21,255 bases of DNA from assembly GCA_049578985.1 (NCBI GenBank), contig JBAUMZ010000110.1:1-21255 (forward strand), given 5' to 3'. The notes beneath the pieces are model-generated. The model ran no database searches. It was not told the origin of the DNA and saw only the letters and a program-made list of their open reading frames with translations. Made by a program: the position numbers and the translations under genes. The stretch is from TH5896 sp049578985 (GTDB lineage: Archaea; Thermoproteota; Nitrososphaeria; Nitrososphaerales; Nitrososphaeraceae). Below are positions 7,741 through 15,206 of this stretch, piece by piece. The stretch's first letter is position 1, and each line of letters begins with the position of its first letter.

Positions 7741-8699
7741 GGCAGTTGCCAAGAATAATTGTAGATAGGGATGAATTAGAAAGAGTAAGAGATAGCTTAG
7801 ACGACTTATTAGAAAAAGGCACAAAACAAGGCACAGCAAGATCTGCTGAACAGCAACCAGTATATAATAGTAACTACAAGCTAGATGAAAAAGAAACAAA
7901 AATCGTGGAGTATGTGAAACAGAACCCCGGCCGCACAAAAGAGGATGTTGTAAAGAACTTGAAGGATTATTCCCGAATGACCGTTCTTCGGGCAATAGCC
8001 AGATTGCTGGATAGAGGAGTGATAATAGCAACTTATGAACATAAAAGAAGTAGAATCACCCATCTTTATGTTAACGTCCGGAAGGAAATATTTTCAATAG
8101 GAGAAACTCTGGGTGTTTTTCAGTACTCTTATTCTGAATTTATAGACGAAGCGATTGGAGTCATCGAGTCGAAATTATCTGGAAAAGGAGGAATGAAATA
8201 CAAGGCTAAAATGTGTATGCAACTAGTTTACAAGCTAACCGAGCTTTACAAATTCGTGAGTATATCGTATATTACTTCGGATATCTTTCTGTGGTCGAAA
8301 CGACCACTCGACAATGACACGTTACATTACAAATTTGAACATTTTTTCCATACGATGAAGGAGATACACTACAAATTGCTTGAAATGGCTTCCAGACTGG
8401 GGCTGGACCACGAAGAGGCAGAAAGTATGGTATGTAATATGATGGTTAGCAGCGACTACAGGTGCTCAAAGGTAGATTTGTTCAACATGTTAAAGTATTT
8501 CGAGAAAATTAACTTAAGTAATGCTCTTGAGCCTGTTGTAGACGCATTCTGGGCATTGAGTTATCCTATTCTTCCATTAATCGATCTGTCCTACAGGAAA
8601 CATCAAAAGAATGGAACTCTAAAAGATTGGAGAAATATGTTCAAAGGAATCTATCAACCAAGGACCAAACAATGGGTTTTTCCAGAAGTTTTTGCATAG
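7728..8699 (+). CDS. Winged-helix transcriptional regulator-like protein
   Basis: 323 residues if TTG 7728 is used. The shared TATA box would put the transcript start near 7735, so TTG 7746 (protein beginning LPRIIVDRDELERV) may be the real start; no ATG is near. Residues 12-35 are a charged helix, and 52-117 are a winged helix (LDEKETKIVEYVKQNPGRT, RMTVLRAIARLLDRGVI, then a basic wing EHKRSR). The rest (120-323) is a long helical domain of unknown type, ending near WVFPEVFA. The gene is divergent from the four minus-strand genes and convergent with the recombinase gene (37 bp apart). A local repressor acting on the 7697-7740 site is the natural hypothesis. Confidence 0.7.
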   Translation: MIYTWQLPRIIVDRDELERVRDSLDDLLEKGTKQGTARSAEQQPVYNSNYKLDEKETKIVEYVKQNPGRTKEDVVKNLKDYSRMTVLRAIARLLDRGVIIATYEHKRSRITHLYVNVRKEIFSIGETLGVFQYSYSEFIDEAIGVIESKLSGKGGMKYKAKMCMQLVYKLTELYKFVSISYITSDIFLWSKRPLDNDTLHYKFEHFFHTMKEIHYKLLEMASRLGLDHEEAESMVCNMMVSSDYRCSKVDLFNMLKYFEKINLSNALEPVVDAFWALSYPILPLIDLSYRKHQKNGTLKDWRNMFKGIYQPRTKQWVFPEVFA

Positions 8700-8736
8700 A
8701 CGTCTCTGATAAAGATTTGGAGGAGACGGACGATGA

Positions 8737-10152
8737 TTATTCTAGCTGTTTAGTTATTAACACATTGGGTTTTATCTGCGCTAGTTTGGGATTTTCTTTT
8801 ATCAATGATAAGATCATTGCAAATTTCTGATCCAACTCATGACGGATACTATCCATGTCTCTATCATACTTCTCCTTTAATTCTTTATTCTCCTTTTCCA
8901 ATTCCATTTCTCTAGTTAGTGTTTTCGTGGTATCTACAGGTAGCGAGCATCGTGAACAAAAGTTCATTGTGGGACTTAGAGACTCTGAGCATCTGGTGCA
9001 TCTTGTTGGTTTGAGGAGGTGATCTTCTTTCTGTTGTTCCCTTCCTAGATCGTTTATTGCTAAAAGGACATTATCAACATCTTTGCCAGATAGATGAACA
9101 TAGCGTCTAACTACTTGGGTACCTTGAACCCATCCAAAAAATACGCACATTTGAGCTTCTGTGAGATGTTTTGCCAGGTGAGTAGCTCTTGAATGTCTCA
9201 GGATGTAGAGCCGAGCATGTTTGCCTGAAAGCCCAGCCTCTAGTAGGGTTTCTGCCATTAGCTTCTCTGCACCTCTCAAACCTATTGCATTACCTTTGAA
9301 ATTCGTAGCTTCACTTATCCAGAGTGGGTATATGGTATCGGATCTAAGAGGATGGACCTCGATCCATTGTTGAAGCAGTGCAGCAAATGCTATAATTCTG
9401 ACTCTTCTTTCACCTGTTTTTCCTCGAAGCATAAGGACTGCTCCATTAGAATCGAATCTTATGTCTGTATTGGTAAGTCTTAGAAATTCCTCTGGTCTTG
9501 CTCCCGATTCGTACATCGCTGCTATAAATGCCTTCTTTTGTAAAGTTGGCGCGGCTTCTATTACTTTCTGAATCTCTATTTCCTCCAGGTATTCTGACAT
9601 ATCCATACTAGGATCTTTTCCAGCTTTCTCTTTCCCAAGTTTTGTGGAGAACCATTTTACTTGATCGGGATAAAATTCGTGGTCTCCGTACACAATCTTG
9701 TAAAAGAGCTTTAGTATCTGTCTGAATTTTTCATTGGTCGATTTCTTGTACTCTTTCTGCTCCATCCATTTCAATATATTCCTGATATCTTCTCGAGTAG
9801 CATTTCTAAATGGTTTACCAAGTTGTTTTCTGACTAAAAGTAGTGCAGTTATGCATCTGACGATCCAGAGTATGCTTCGTTCATGATCCTGCATAAATTC
9901 TACTAGTTTCAAAACATCTACTCTATCCTCCTCGTCTTGGAGTTCTGTTTGGATCTTTTGAATCCAATATTCTTGCTCGTATTTTCTGTTGTAGAGATCA
10001 CGCATCAAACATTTTGTGTCTGTATATTGTGGCGGTAACGTTTTAAATGTTTGCCTATTTTCTGTGCGAAGTAATTTCCGGGATCGTGCTGATGTATCAC
10101 TGTCGTATGTTTTAGGAACTCGAACCCTGGATTCGGAGTCCTCTGGGCCCAT
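8737..10152 (-). CDS. Tyrosine recombinase (integrase) with C-terminal zinc ribbon
   Basis: 471 residues from ATG 10152; an in-frame GTG at 10197 would add 15. ATG is preferred because a TATA-like TTGTATAATTG lies about 32 bp upstream (near 10181-10191). Numbering from ATG, the core-binding domain is about 60-170. Catalytic motifs are Arg219 (ESGARPEEFLRL), Lys245 (GKTGERRV), Arg319-His320 (YILRHSRATH), Trp341 (FGWVQGT) and nucleophile Tyr351 (RRYVHLSG). The usual first His of the HxxR box is Tyr316. A zinc ribbon (CTRC...CSRC, Cys385/388/399/402) and a coiled coil (410-450) follow, a layout I know from archaeal integrases. It likely catalyses site-specific integration or excision of the neighbouring island. 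Its 5' end faces the second, truncated recombinase. Confidence 0.88.
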   Translation of the reverse strand: MGPEDSESRVRVPKTYDSDTSARSRKLLRTENRQTFKTLPPQYTDTKCLMRDLYNRKYEQEYWIQKIQTELQDEEDRVDVLKLVEFMQDHERSILWIVRCITALLLVRKQLGKPFRNATREDIRNILKWMEQKEYKKSTNEKFRQILKLFYKIVYGDHEFYPDQVKWFSTKLGKEKAGKDPSMDMSEYLEEIEIQKVIEAAPTLQKKAFIAAMYESGARPEEFLRLTNTDIRFDSNGAVLMLRGKTGERRVRIIAFAALLQQWIEVHPLRSDTIYPLWISEATNFKGNAIGLRGAEKLMAETLLEAGLSGKHARLYILRHSRATHLAKHLTEAQMCVFFGWVQGTQVVRRYVHLSGKDVDNVLLAINDLGREQQKEDHLLKPTRCTRCSESLSPTMNFCSRCSLPVDTTKTLTREMELEKENKELKEKYDRDMDSIRHELDQKFAMILSLIKENPKLAQIKPNVLITKQLE

Positions 10153-10190
10153 GCCGAAAACAATATGAATCTTGGCACCAATTATACAAT

Positions 10191-10437
10191 GTGGCACCCC
10201 AGACCGACGAAATTAGTCCATTGGACAATTTCTTATTTGCATTGAAAGCCAAAGAATCCAAAAGGCAATATCCAAGGCGTTTAAAGATGTTTTTTGACTT
10301 CGGTATAGACCCTAAACTCGAGTTAAAAGATCAGTGTCAAATATTCTATGATAAGGTGTTAAATAATCCTAAATGGGCCACCCAGTATTTTATGAAGTTC
10401 CTAGAACATCAGAAAGACAGGGCAGCTAGAAAAGAAA
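10191..10437 (+). pseudogene. N-terminal stub of a second tyrosine recombinase
   Basis: The frame opens with GTG 10191. Residues about 8-80 (DNFLFALKAKESKRQYPRRL, then QCQIFYDKVLNNPKWATQYF and HQKDRAARKEI) read as the SAM-like core-binding N-terminus of a thaumarchaeal tyrosine recombinase, a different type from the intact one next door. After RKEI the frame enters the CRISPR terminal repeat and stops at 10473-10475, so no catalytic domain remains. The stub is about 83 of an expected 300 or more residues. It is divergent from the intact recombinase gene and has no clear promoter of its own. Confidence 0.65.
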
Positions 10438-10996
10438 TACAGTACACAATAATAGTTCGATTTAACACGCTATGATCACGATTAAGGGAGAGTTTCAAGG
10501 GCCTTTTCAATCCTATTGTAGTTCGATTTAAACTTCTCTTCCTTCGACAGCATTAATTATGTGAGATAACTTTCAATCCTATGATAGTTCGATTTAAACT
10601 ATTACTCCATCTTTAGTAACACTCTCTCCTTCTTCCTTTCAATCCTATGATAGTTCGATTTAAACAATGACAGGACTAATAGATAAATGTGGAATACCTA
10701 ACTTTCAATCCTATGATAGTTCGATTTAAACATAATTCTTTATCCATTGTTGAATCAATGCATTCATCTTTCAATCCTATGATAGTTCGATTTAAACATT
10801 TTACAGCTACAACAGCAGGCCATGTCGGAACTGCCTTTCAATCCTATGATAGTTCGATTTAAACTGCTATTGCGTTACCCATTGTGGATACCTGTCCACC
10901 CTTTCAATCCTATGATAGTTCGATTTAAACAAGAAACTAAAGCTGGTTACAGCAAGAGATATCAGACTTTCAATCCTATGATAGTTCGATTTAAAC
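10438..10996 (-). CRISPR. CRISPR array, 8 repeats plus a decayed terminal repeat, 8 spacers
   Basis: Seven identical 30-bp repeats start at 10570, 10636, 10702, 10768, 10835, 10901 and 10967. The repeat at 10504-10533 has three differences. A half-decayed one (10438-10467) keeps only the inner 14 bases AATAGTTCGATTTA region. Spacers are 36 nt, one of 37 (10798-10834). On the minus strand the repeat starts GTTTAAATCG and ends GGATTGAAAG, the ATTGAAAG 5'-handle typical of archaeal type I/III systems. Decay at the left end also marks that side as leader-distal. Transcription is therefore leftward from a leader right of 10996. No cas gene is in the window, so the type cannot be fixed. Confidence 0.97.
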
Positions 10997-11077
10997 CCTG
11001 CATTTTTGAACGTAAATACGATGCTTTTGTATAAAAACTTGACGTCAACCTCCGATCATACTGCCGCTATATAAAGG
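10997..11077 (-). promoter_or_regulatory. Likely CRISPR leader with promoter boxes
   Basis: To the right of the first repeat there is AT-rich DNA with two minus-strand TATA-like boxes: TTTTTATACA (11037-11028), about 36 bp before the first repeat, and CTTTATATAG (11076-11067), a better consensus match placing a start near 11043. Either would give a short leader RNA running into the array. The second box is nearly symmetric, so it could also drive rightward transcription. Confidence 0.5.
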
Positions 11078-11282
11078 CTGAAACAACACCCGCTCCATGT
11101 TGCTGTCTTGACAATCATGTCATGAGAGAAAGAAAGCTGAATTTACCGTTGCAAGCTCCACCCCTAAACCTTCTGAATATCTCATATCAGCAATGAGCCA
11201 CCCCCCCCCAAATGAAAAGCGAATTGAATCCATAATGTTTAGGAGCACTTATAGCAATGTTGCCTACAGCAATAATTATTCA
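11078..11282. other. Intergenic DNA without recognisable gene
   Basis: About 200 bp between the leader and the esterase promoter. It contains a run of nine C (11201-11209) in otherwise AT-rich DNA. I see no open frame, tRNA or clear hairpin. A small RNA driven rightward from the box at 11067-11076 cannot be excluded. Confidence 0.4.
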
Positions 11283-11292
11283 TTTTTATACT
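11283..11292 (+). promoter_or_regulatory. TATA box of the esterase gene
   Basis: TTTTTATACT is centred about 25 bp before the ATG at 11313, supporting that start and leaderless transcription. Confidence 0.6.
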
Positions 11293-11312
11293 AATGTCAA
11301 TTAAGCTTAGCA

Positions 11313-12443
11313 ATGTATAATTCAAGGACAGATTCCTATATAATCAGAACAGTTTTGACTGGTATTACCATATCATTTGTTCTTCTATCGTATTTTCTCT
11401 TTATGTCTTCACAATCATATGAATTTGTTCAAGCCCAAACTCAAAATATTACAAACGTTATCCAAACTAACAATAATGGTGAATCCCAGTTCTACATTCC
11501 CCCAACTATATCCGAAGAGGCCCAAGGAATACTAAAGAACTTAACAACGAATTTATCTGGCTTTCCTTTCATACCAAACCCAAATGACTCAGAAGGTTGG
11601 CAAAGGCTTAACCAGGAAACAAGCCCTATAGTTACGCAATTTTCTCAATCAATTGTAGATAGTTATAAACCTAATATCACAGCTACAGAATTTGCAGACA
11701 TAAATGTACTTGACATCAAACCACAAGATTGGAATGACAATGGAAAAGTTCTGGTATATCTACATGGTGGAGGTTATACTCTCTTAGGTGCTAATTCCAC
11801 ATTAGGAAATGTCGCACCAGTGGCCAATTCGACTGGACTTAGAGTTATCTCAATTGATTACAGTTTGGCCCCGTCTTCGAAATGGAATCAAACAACTGAT
11901 GAAGTAGTTTCAGTTATACAAGCAGTAATGGATCAAGGTTATTCTCTTGATGATATAGCAATGTATGGAGATTCATCTGGAGGAGGTTTAGTAGCTGGTT
12001 CTGTTCTTAAGATGCGTGATCAAGGGTTAGGAATGCCTGCTGCATTGGTACTGTGGTCACCTTGGACGGATGTAACAGGTATAGGTGACACATATTTTAC
12101 ACTAGGTAATGCAGATCCGCTCATAACAAATGATTCGGAAAGAAACATGGCAGCTGCATATGCTGATCCGCCGGATCAAAAGCATCCATATGTTTCTCCG
12201 GTGTATGGTAACTTCAGTAGCGGATTTCCACCTACTTTGATTCAAGGTGGAACGAAAGAAATGCTTCTTAGTGATTTTGTTCGTTTGTATCAAGCATTGG
12301 ATCAAGCCAGTATTCCAGTCAAACTAGACATCTATGAAGGTATGCCACATGTATTTCAAACATTCTTCTTTCACAATACCACTGAATCTAATCTAGCTAT
12401 CTCTAAAACCAATGATTTCTTGAAGGAGTATCTAGACTATTAG
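11313..12443 (+). CDS. Exported alpha/beta-hydrolase, HSL-type (family IV) esterase
   Basis: 376 residues. A hydrophobic segment (about 10-32) followed by VQAQ near 39-42 is a signal peptide or N-terminal anchor, so the enzyme acts outside the membrane. The HSL hallmark is HGGGY (151-155, oxyanion hole) after VLVYL. The nucleophile is Ser221 in GDSSGG. The acid is probably Asp321 in GTKEMLLSD, and the base is His346 in GMPHVF. The family hydrolyses short-chain esters; the natural substrate is unknown. Many Asn-x-Ser/Thr sites fit an exported archaeal glycoprotein. Length is typical plus the export segment. The neighbours (CRISPR leader upstream, broken TPR gene downstream) give no pathway. 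Confidence 0.88.
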   Translation: MYNSRTDSYIIRTVLTGITISFVLLSYFLFMSSQSYEFVQAQTQNITNVIQTNNNGESQFYIPPTISEEAQGILKNLTTNLSGFPFIPNPNDSEGWQRLNQETSPIVTQFSQSIVDSYKPNITATEFADINVLDIKPQDWNDNGKVLVYLHGGGYTLLGANSTLGNVAPVANSTGLRVISIDYSLAPSSKWNQTTDEVVSVIQAVMDQGYSLDDIAMYGDSSGGGLVAGSVLKMRDQGLGMPAALVLWSPWTDVTGIGDTYFTLGNADPLITNDSERNMAAAYADPPDQKHPYVSPVYGNFSSGFPPTLIQGGTKEMLLSDFVRLYQALDQASIPVKLDIYEGMPHVFQTFFFHNTTESNLAISKTNDFLKEYLDY

Positions 12444-12786
12444 TATTGTTGACATGTAGAGACTCCACACGCAGAACTTAGACCTCTCCAAAGCAGAACA
12501 TCTCTCTAGAGATTGGATATAGAGGTAGGATCATTGTATTGAGATGGATCGAACCAAATCGAGGGGAAGGTGACGTTAACGCTATGATAAAGCCACTTCT
12601 ACGACTCGTATTGTAAACAATATGCGTCCCTCTGGGAATATGAATATGTCGCAGGAGGAATTTGTCTCAACGAACAATATACCAATACCAACCCTGAATA
12701 CAACAGTAAATAGTCACCTGAATGAAAATGAAATGCTTGGTTATCGTTTCCAAGCAGAGTCATCATATAGGAAAATAGTTTTGATA
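12444..12786. other. Intergenic region with a doubtful short frame
   Basis: 343 bp between the esterase and the convergent TPR gene. A near-palindrome TCTCTAGAGA (12503-12512) lies after the esterase and could be part of its termination region. A 64-codon plus-strand frame (12622-12816, ATG with CAGGAGGAATTT inside) has reasonable composition (NIPIPTLNTTVNSHLNENEM) but runs into the opposing gene and has no convincing promoter. It may be a remnant or chance. Confidence 0.35.
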
Positions 12787-13497
12787 TTAAAGACTTGTTT
12801 TAGACGTCAGATCTAACCAACGATACTTTGTCAAGGTTTGCTCACTATGTAGGTATATTACACATTTGATTTGAAAATCTGTCCAAGCATATCCTTCTAA
12901 GGTAAAATAATCGTTAACCTCATCAACAAGAAATTCTGAAGTCGGAAAGGTTGAAGGAAGGAGATATTTTACTCTGACTATAGATATTTTGGAGTCTCGA
13001 GAAAAATTGAGACATACCTTCCAATGGTACCCTCCACTGTTGTCATCGTGACCTAAATTCGTGAATTGCAATTTGATAGTATCAGCAATGGTAACAAGAG
13101 ATTCGATAGAAGCATCCATTTTAAGTAGTCCTTCTATGACTTTCCTAATCGTAACTTTCCTATCTCGCGTAGCTTCGCTTTTCGAATGAGAAAATAAGGC
13201 AATAAGAGTAATAAGGATATCTCTCCCTATTGGCGTTATGAGTTCGGCCTTTTGGACTTTTCTTTGCAAGTTTTCGAAATTCCAAACAGCATCAAAATTC
13301 AGTGGCAACGATTCGATATAGCTTAGAATGTCCAGCGCATACTCAACAAATTCCTTCACCTTACCTTGACATAGCAAGGCAGAGAGAATGATAATACGAC
13401 TTACAAGTCCGAAACGCATGTAGCCCGTCTTATTGTAGACCTCCACCGCTAGTTTCTCGGCTTCTTCATATCGATCTAGAAGGAACGACACCTCCAT
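12787..13497 (-). pseudogene. C-terminal part of a TPR protein, separated by a frameshift
   Basis: 236 codons from an ATG at 13497. It opens in mid-repeat (EVSFLLDRYEEAEKLAVEVYNKTG), which is the second half of a TPR whose first half is the end of the upstream frame. The rest has helical repeats (SRIIILSALLCQGKVKEFVE) and then a C-terminal alpha/beta domain near residues 150-236 (GGYHWKVCLNFSRDSKISIV). The overlap with the upstream frame is 13466-13497, and the two frames differ by +1. Removing a single G in the GGAGG run near 13492-13496 would join them. It could be an authentic overlapping gene, but the broken repeat favours one gene split by an indel or a sequencing error. Confidence 0.65.
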
Positions 13498-14380
13498 GAT
13501 TTATTTTTGTGAATATGGAATCAGGATCAATTTTTAGGGAATCTGAAAAGTAGTCTTTAGCCTTCCTCCAGTCGTTATAGCCATCATTGCAAACAACACC
13601 TAATAAGGTTAACAAGTCTGAATTGGTATTATTATCTAGTTTTAACGCGTGTCTAAAACATTTCATAGCATCCCTATATTTTCTTAAATGATAGAACGTT
13701 ATGCCTTGGGTTAAATACAGATTAGGATCCATTGGATTTAATTTGATTGCTTCCTTGAGCTTTTCTGCAGCCTTTGATAAGAATTTATGATCCTTCGATA
13801 AGTCTCCACGACTAGTGAGTAAAGTTCCCAAATTAGTCCATGCCAATGAATTACTGGAGTCTAAAGATATGGCTTGCTGATACATCCTTTCGGCATCGGT
13901 CGGCCTATTGAGATAGAAGTACGAATTCCCCGAGTTAACTAATGCAACATACCTATCTTCGGGAAAAGGACGTTGTTCCAACACTTTGTGAAACAGAAGC
14001 AATGCATCATTATGCTTCCCTTCTAACTGTAATGCAGAGGCTTTTTGGAGATACCCTAATATTTTTTCTTTGTGAAATTTCATATACCGATCGGCTTCTT
14101 CCCGCCAGCGACGTGCTGATATTGTAAAAGGCTCTATTAGTTTTTCAAGATTCAAAAATTTGTTCCTATTAATTGACTCTATCGCTGATTCATACGCGTG
14201 CGAAAGCAATCTAGAGGTTGACGAAGCCTTTTCATATTCATTCCTTAGTAGCAGCTGCCTAATTTGCTTCAGAGCATTGACAATTATCTCTTCAAGTAGT
14301 CTCGTAAAGTGAGATATTTCTGAAGATTTCTTCAGCTCACTGTTATACTTGTTAGTACAGTATAACGGTAAAGTCCACAT
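13466..14380 (-). pseudogene. N-terminal part of the same TPR protein
   Basis: 304 codons from ATG 14380. Residues about 100-285 contain TPR units: YLQKASALQLEGKHNDALLL, YVALVNSGNSYFYLNRPTDA, LAWTNLGTLLTSRGDL, PNLYLTQGITFYHLRKYRDA, LLGVVCNDGYNDWRKAKDYF. The frame then loses sense after DPDSIFTKINH (GGVVPSRSI and stop at 13466), just where the other frame resumes a TPR. TPR arrays bind protein partners; no catalytic domain is seen. The start is uncertain: the best TATA box (14359-14366) lies downstream of this ATG, while no other in-frame start exists for about 90 residues. The gene is divergent from, and overlaps by 2 bases, the small gene at 14379. Confidence 0.7.
14342..14366. promoter_or_regulatory. 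Inverted repeat carrying two facing TATA boxes
   Basis: GTTATACT (14342-14349) and AGTATAAC (14359-14366) are a perfect inverted repeat around a 9-nt spacer. The left arm is a TATA box about 33 bp before the ATG at 14379. The right arm, on the other strand, would direct leftward transcription starting near 14335, inside the TPR frame. Confidence 0.5.
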
Positions 14381-14726
14381 GAGCGAAGAAAAAGCACATG
14401 ATCGTCAAGATATCTCTGGCATAGCTGGTGAAACAATCGTTAACCAGGGTGACGGAAACGTAGTCGCCAAGTATCTGTTGGTAGGAGACGGAACTATAAA
14501 TGTAAGTGAGCAGCGGGTAGCAGAGATACAAAATAATGAATATGCAAAAGGTCTGGAGGAATTCTCAAAGAATGTTAACGAGCAGCTGAAAGGCCAAAGT
14601 GTAGCAGAAGAAACGATATCATCAATAAACGAAAGCATTGACGAGTTGGCCAAAGAAGTCAAGGACATTAAATCCGGACAAGAAATTGGATACGGAAAGA
14701 AAATCAACGTAGAATCAGACAGCTAA
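14379..14726 (+). CDS. Small unknown protein: Gly-rich beta segment plus coiled coil
   Basis: 115 residues from ATG 14379 (MSEEKAHDRQ); an in-frame upstream start at 14349 would lie inside the TATA element and is rejected. Residues 10-42 (ISGIAGETIVNQGDGNVVAK, then VGDGTINV) form a Gly/Asn/Val-rich beta pattern, similar to the GxGNVV stretches that precede helical tails in some STAND- or effector-associated bacterial proteins. Residues 45-100 are a predicted coiled coil (EYAKGLEEFSKNVNEQ, ESIDELAKEVKDIKSGQ). There is no signal peptide. It faces the TPR gene, so the two may encode partners, but that is inference. Function unknown. Confidence 0.68.
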   Translation: MSEEKAHDRQDISGIAGETIVNQGDGNVVAKYLLVGDGTINVSEQRVAEIQNNEYAKGLEEFSKNVNEQLKGQSVAEETISSINESIDELAKEVKDIKSGQEIGYGKKINVESDS

Positions 14727-14769
14727 TGTTATACAAAAAGTACTAGATACTCTACCGAAAGTATTATAT

Positions 14770-14859
14770 CCCAAGTATTATATCTGGAACAAACCATGTC
14801 AGTTCCAAATCGTTCAATACCCTGTCGTATAACGATTATTCGGAGCCTCCAGAAGATAG
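14770..14859 (+). repeat. 90-bp repeat, copy A
   Basis: Identical to 17507-17596 except for one base (T in GTCGTATAACG here, C in copy B). It contains two inverted repeats, TGGAAC-N11-GTTCCA and AATCGTT-N16-AACGATT, so the RNA or single strand could fold into two hairpins. It ends exactly where a decayed gene begins (14860). The first 12 bases AAGTATTATATC are also doubled just upstream. Confidence 0.9.
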
Positions 14860-15069
14860 ACCATTTCGCGGCTCAAGTGTATCTGGTATCGAGGCTTGCG
14901 GAGCTCCTGCTAGTCCGATGAAAGCTGTATCAGGCAGCTGGTGAGTCTAATGAAACCTCTTTCTCCAGGAAATCACCCTGTTAGTTTTGGTGGAAGTGTG
15001 GTCGATAATACTACTACTGGAACACAGAGCTTTGTTACTAAGGCTACATATAACCTAACTGTAAAATAA
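14860..15069 (+). pseudogene. Decayed paralogue of the secreted YGEWSAEWW-type protein
   Basis: Codons 14864-14941 read FRGSSVSGIEACGAPASPMK and continue AVSGSW. After a nonsense codon and one lost base the next frame (14950-15069) reads MKPLSPGNHPVSFGGSV and ends GTQSFVTKATYNLTVK-stop. This matches residues about 160-232 of the protein at 19596 (GVPAQETQGVSDGY, MLKPLPKGEHEI, GTQNFASDVTYHITVE). Only the C-terminal third survives; the rest is missing, with the 90-bp repeat in its place. It is not expected to be functional. Confidence 0.7.
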
Positions 15070-15128
15070 CTGGAAACTCTAGTTTGAATCTGTCTGTCGT
15101 CTGCCATTGAGTAAATGGGATATGAAAA

Positions 15129-15140
15129 TTTGCGCGCAAA
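15129..15140. promoter_or_regulatory. Perfect palindrome upstream of the beta-barrel-like gene
   Basis: TTTGCGCGCAAA is a 12-bp perfect palindrome, GC-rich at its core in AT-rich DNA, about 70 bp before the ATG at 15207. A TATA-like CATAAATACC lies between (about 15173-15182). It may be an operator, but no regulator is identified. Confidence 0.3.
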
Positions 15141-15206
15141 ACTCCAAGACTATGATATTTCTATAGTAGTCCCATAAATACCTCATAAATCAAAATATGA
15201 AATGAA

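Noticed and set aside
7675..8063. Minus-strand frames of 118 and 60 codons opposite the winged-helix gene
   Set aside because: Leu/Cys/Phe-rich antisense shadows of a well-formed plus-strand gene.
10114..10142. tRNA-like piece on the minus strand (CTCCGAA loop, then GGGTTCGAGTTCC), considered as an attachment site or tRNA half
   Set aside because: The anticodon-like stem has only three pairs, there is no variable region before the T-arm-like part, and it lies within the recombinase coding sequence. It could be tested by searching the genome for a tRNA with the same 3' half.
10822..11034. 70-codon plus-strand frame with repeated FNPMIVRF
   Set aside because: The repeated peptide is the translation of the CRISPR repeats; it is not a gene.
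12542..12570. T-arm-like GGTTCGATCC on the minus strand
   Set aside because: The flanks do not pair into a T stem and no acceptor, D or anticodon arm is present.
12622..12816. 64-codon plus-strand frame after the esterase
   Set aside because: No convincing promoter, and it overlaps the end of the opposing TPR gene; retained only as a note in the intergenic entry.
14405..14707. 100-codon minus-strand frame opposite the small coiled-coil gene
   Set aside because: Composition is that of an antisense shadow, and the plus strand has a promoter and coherent protein.
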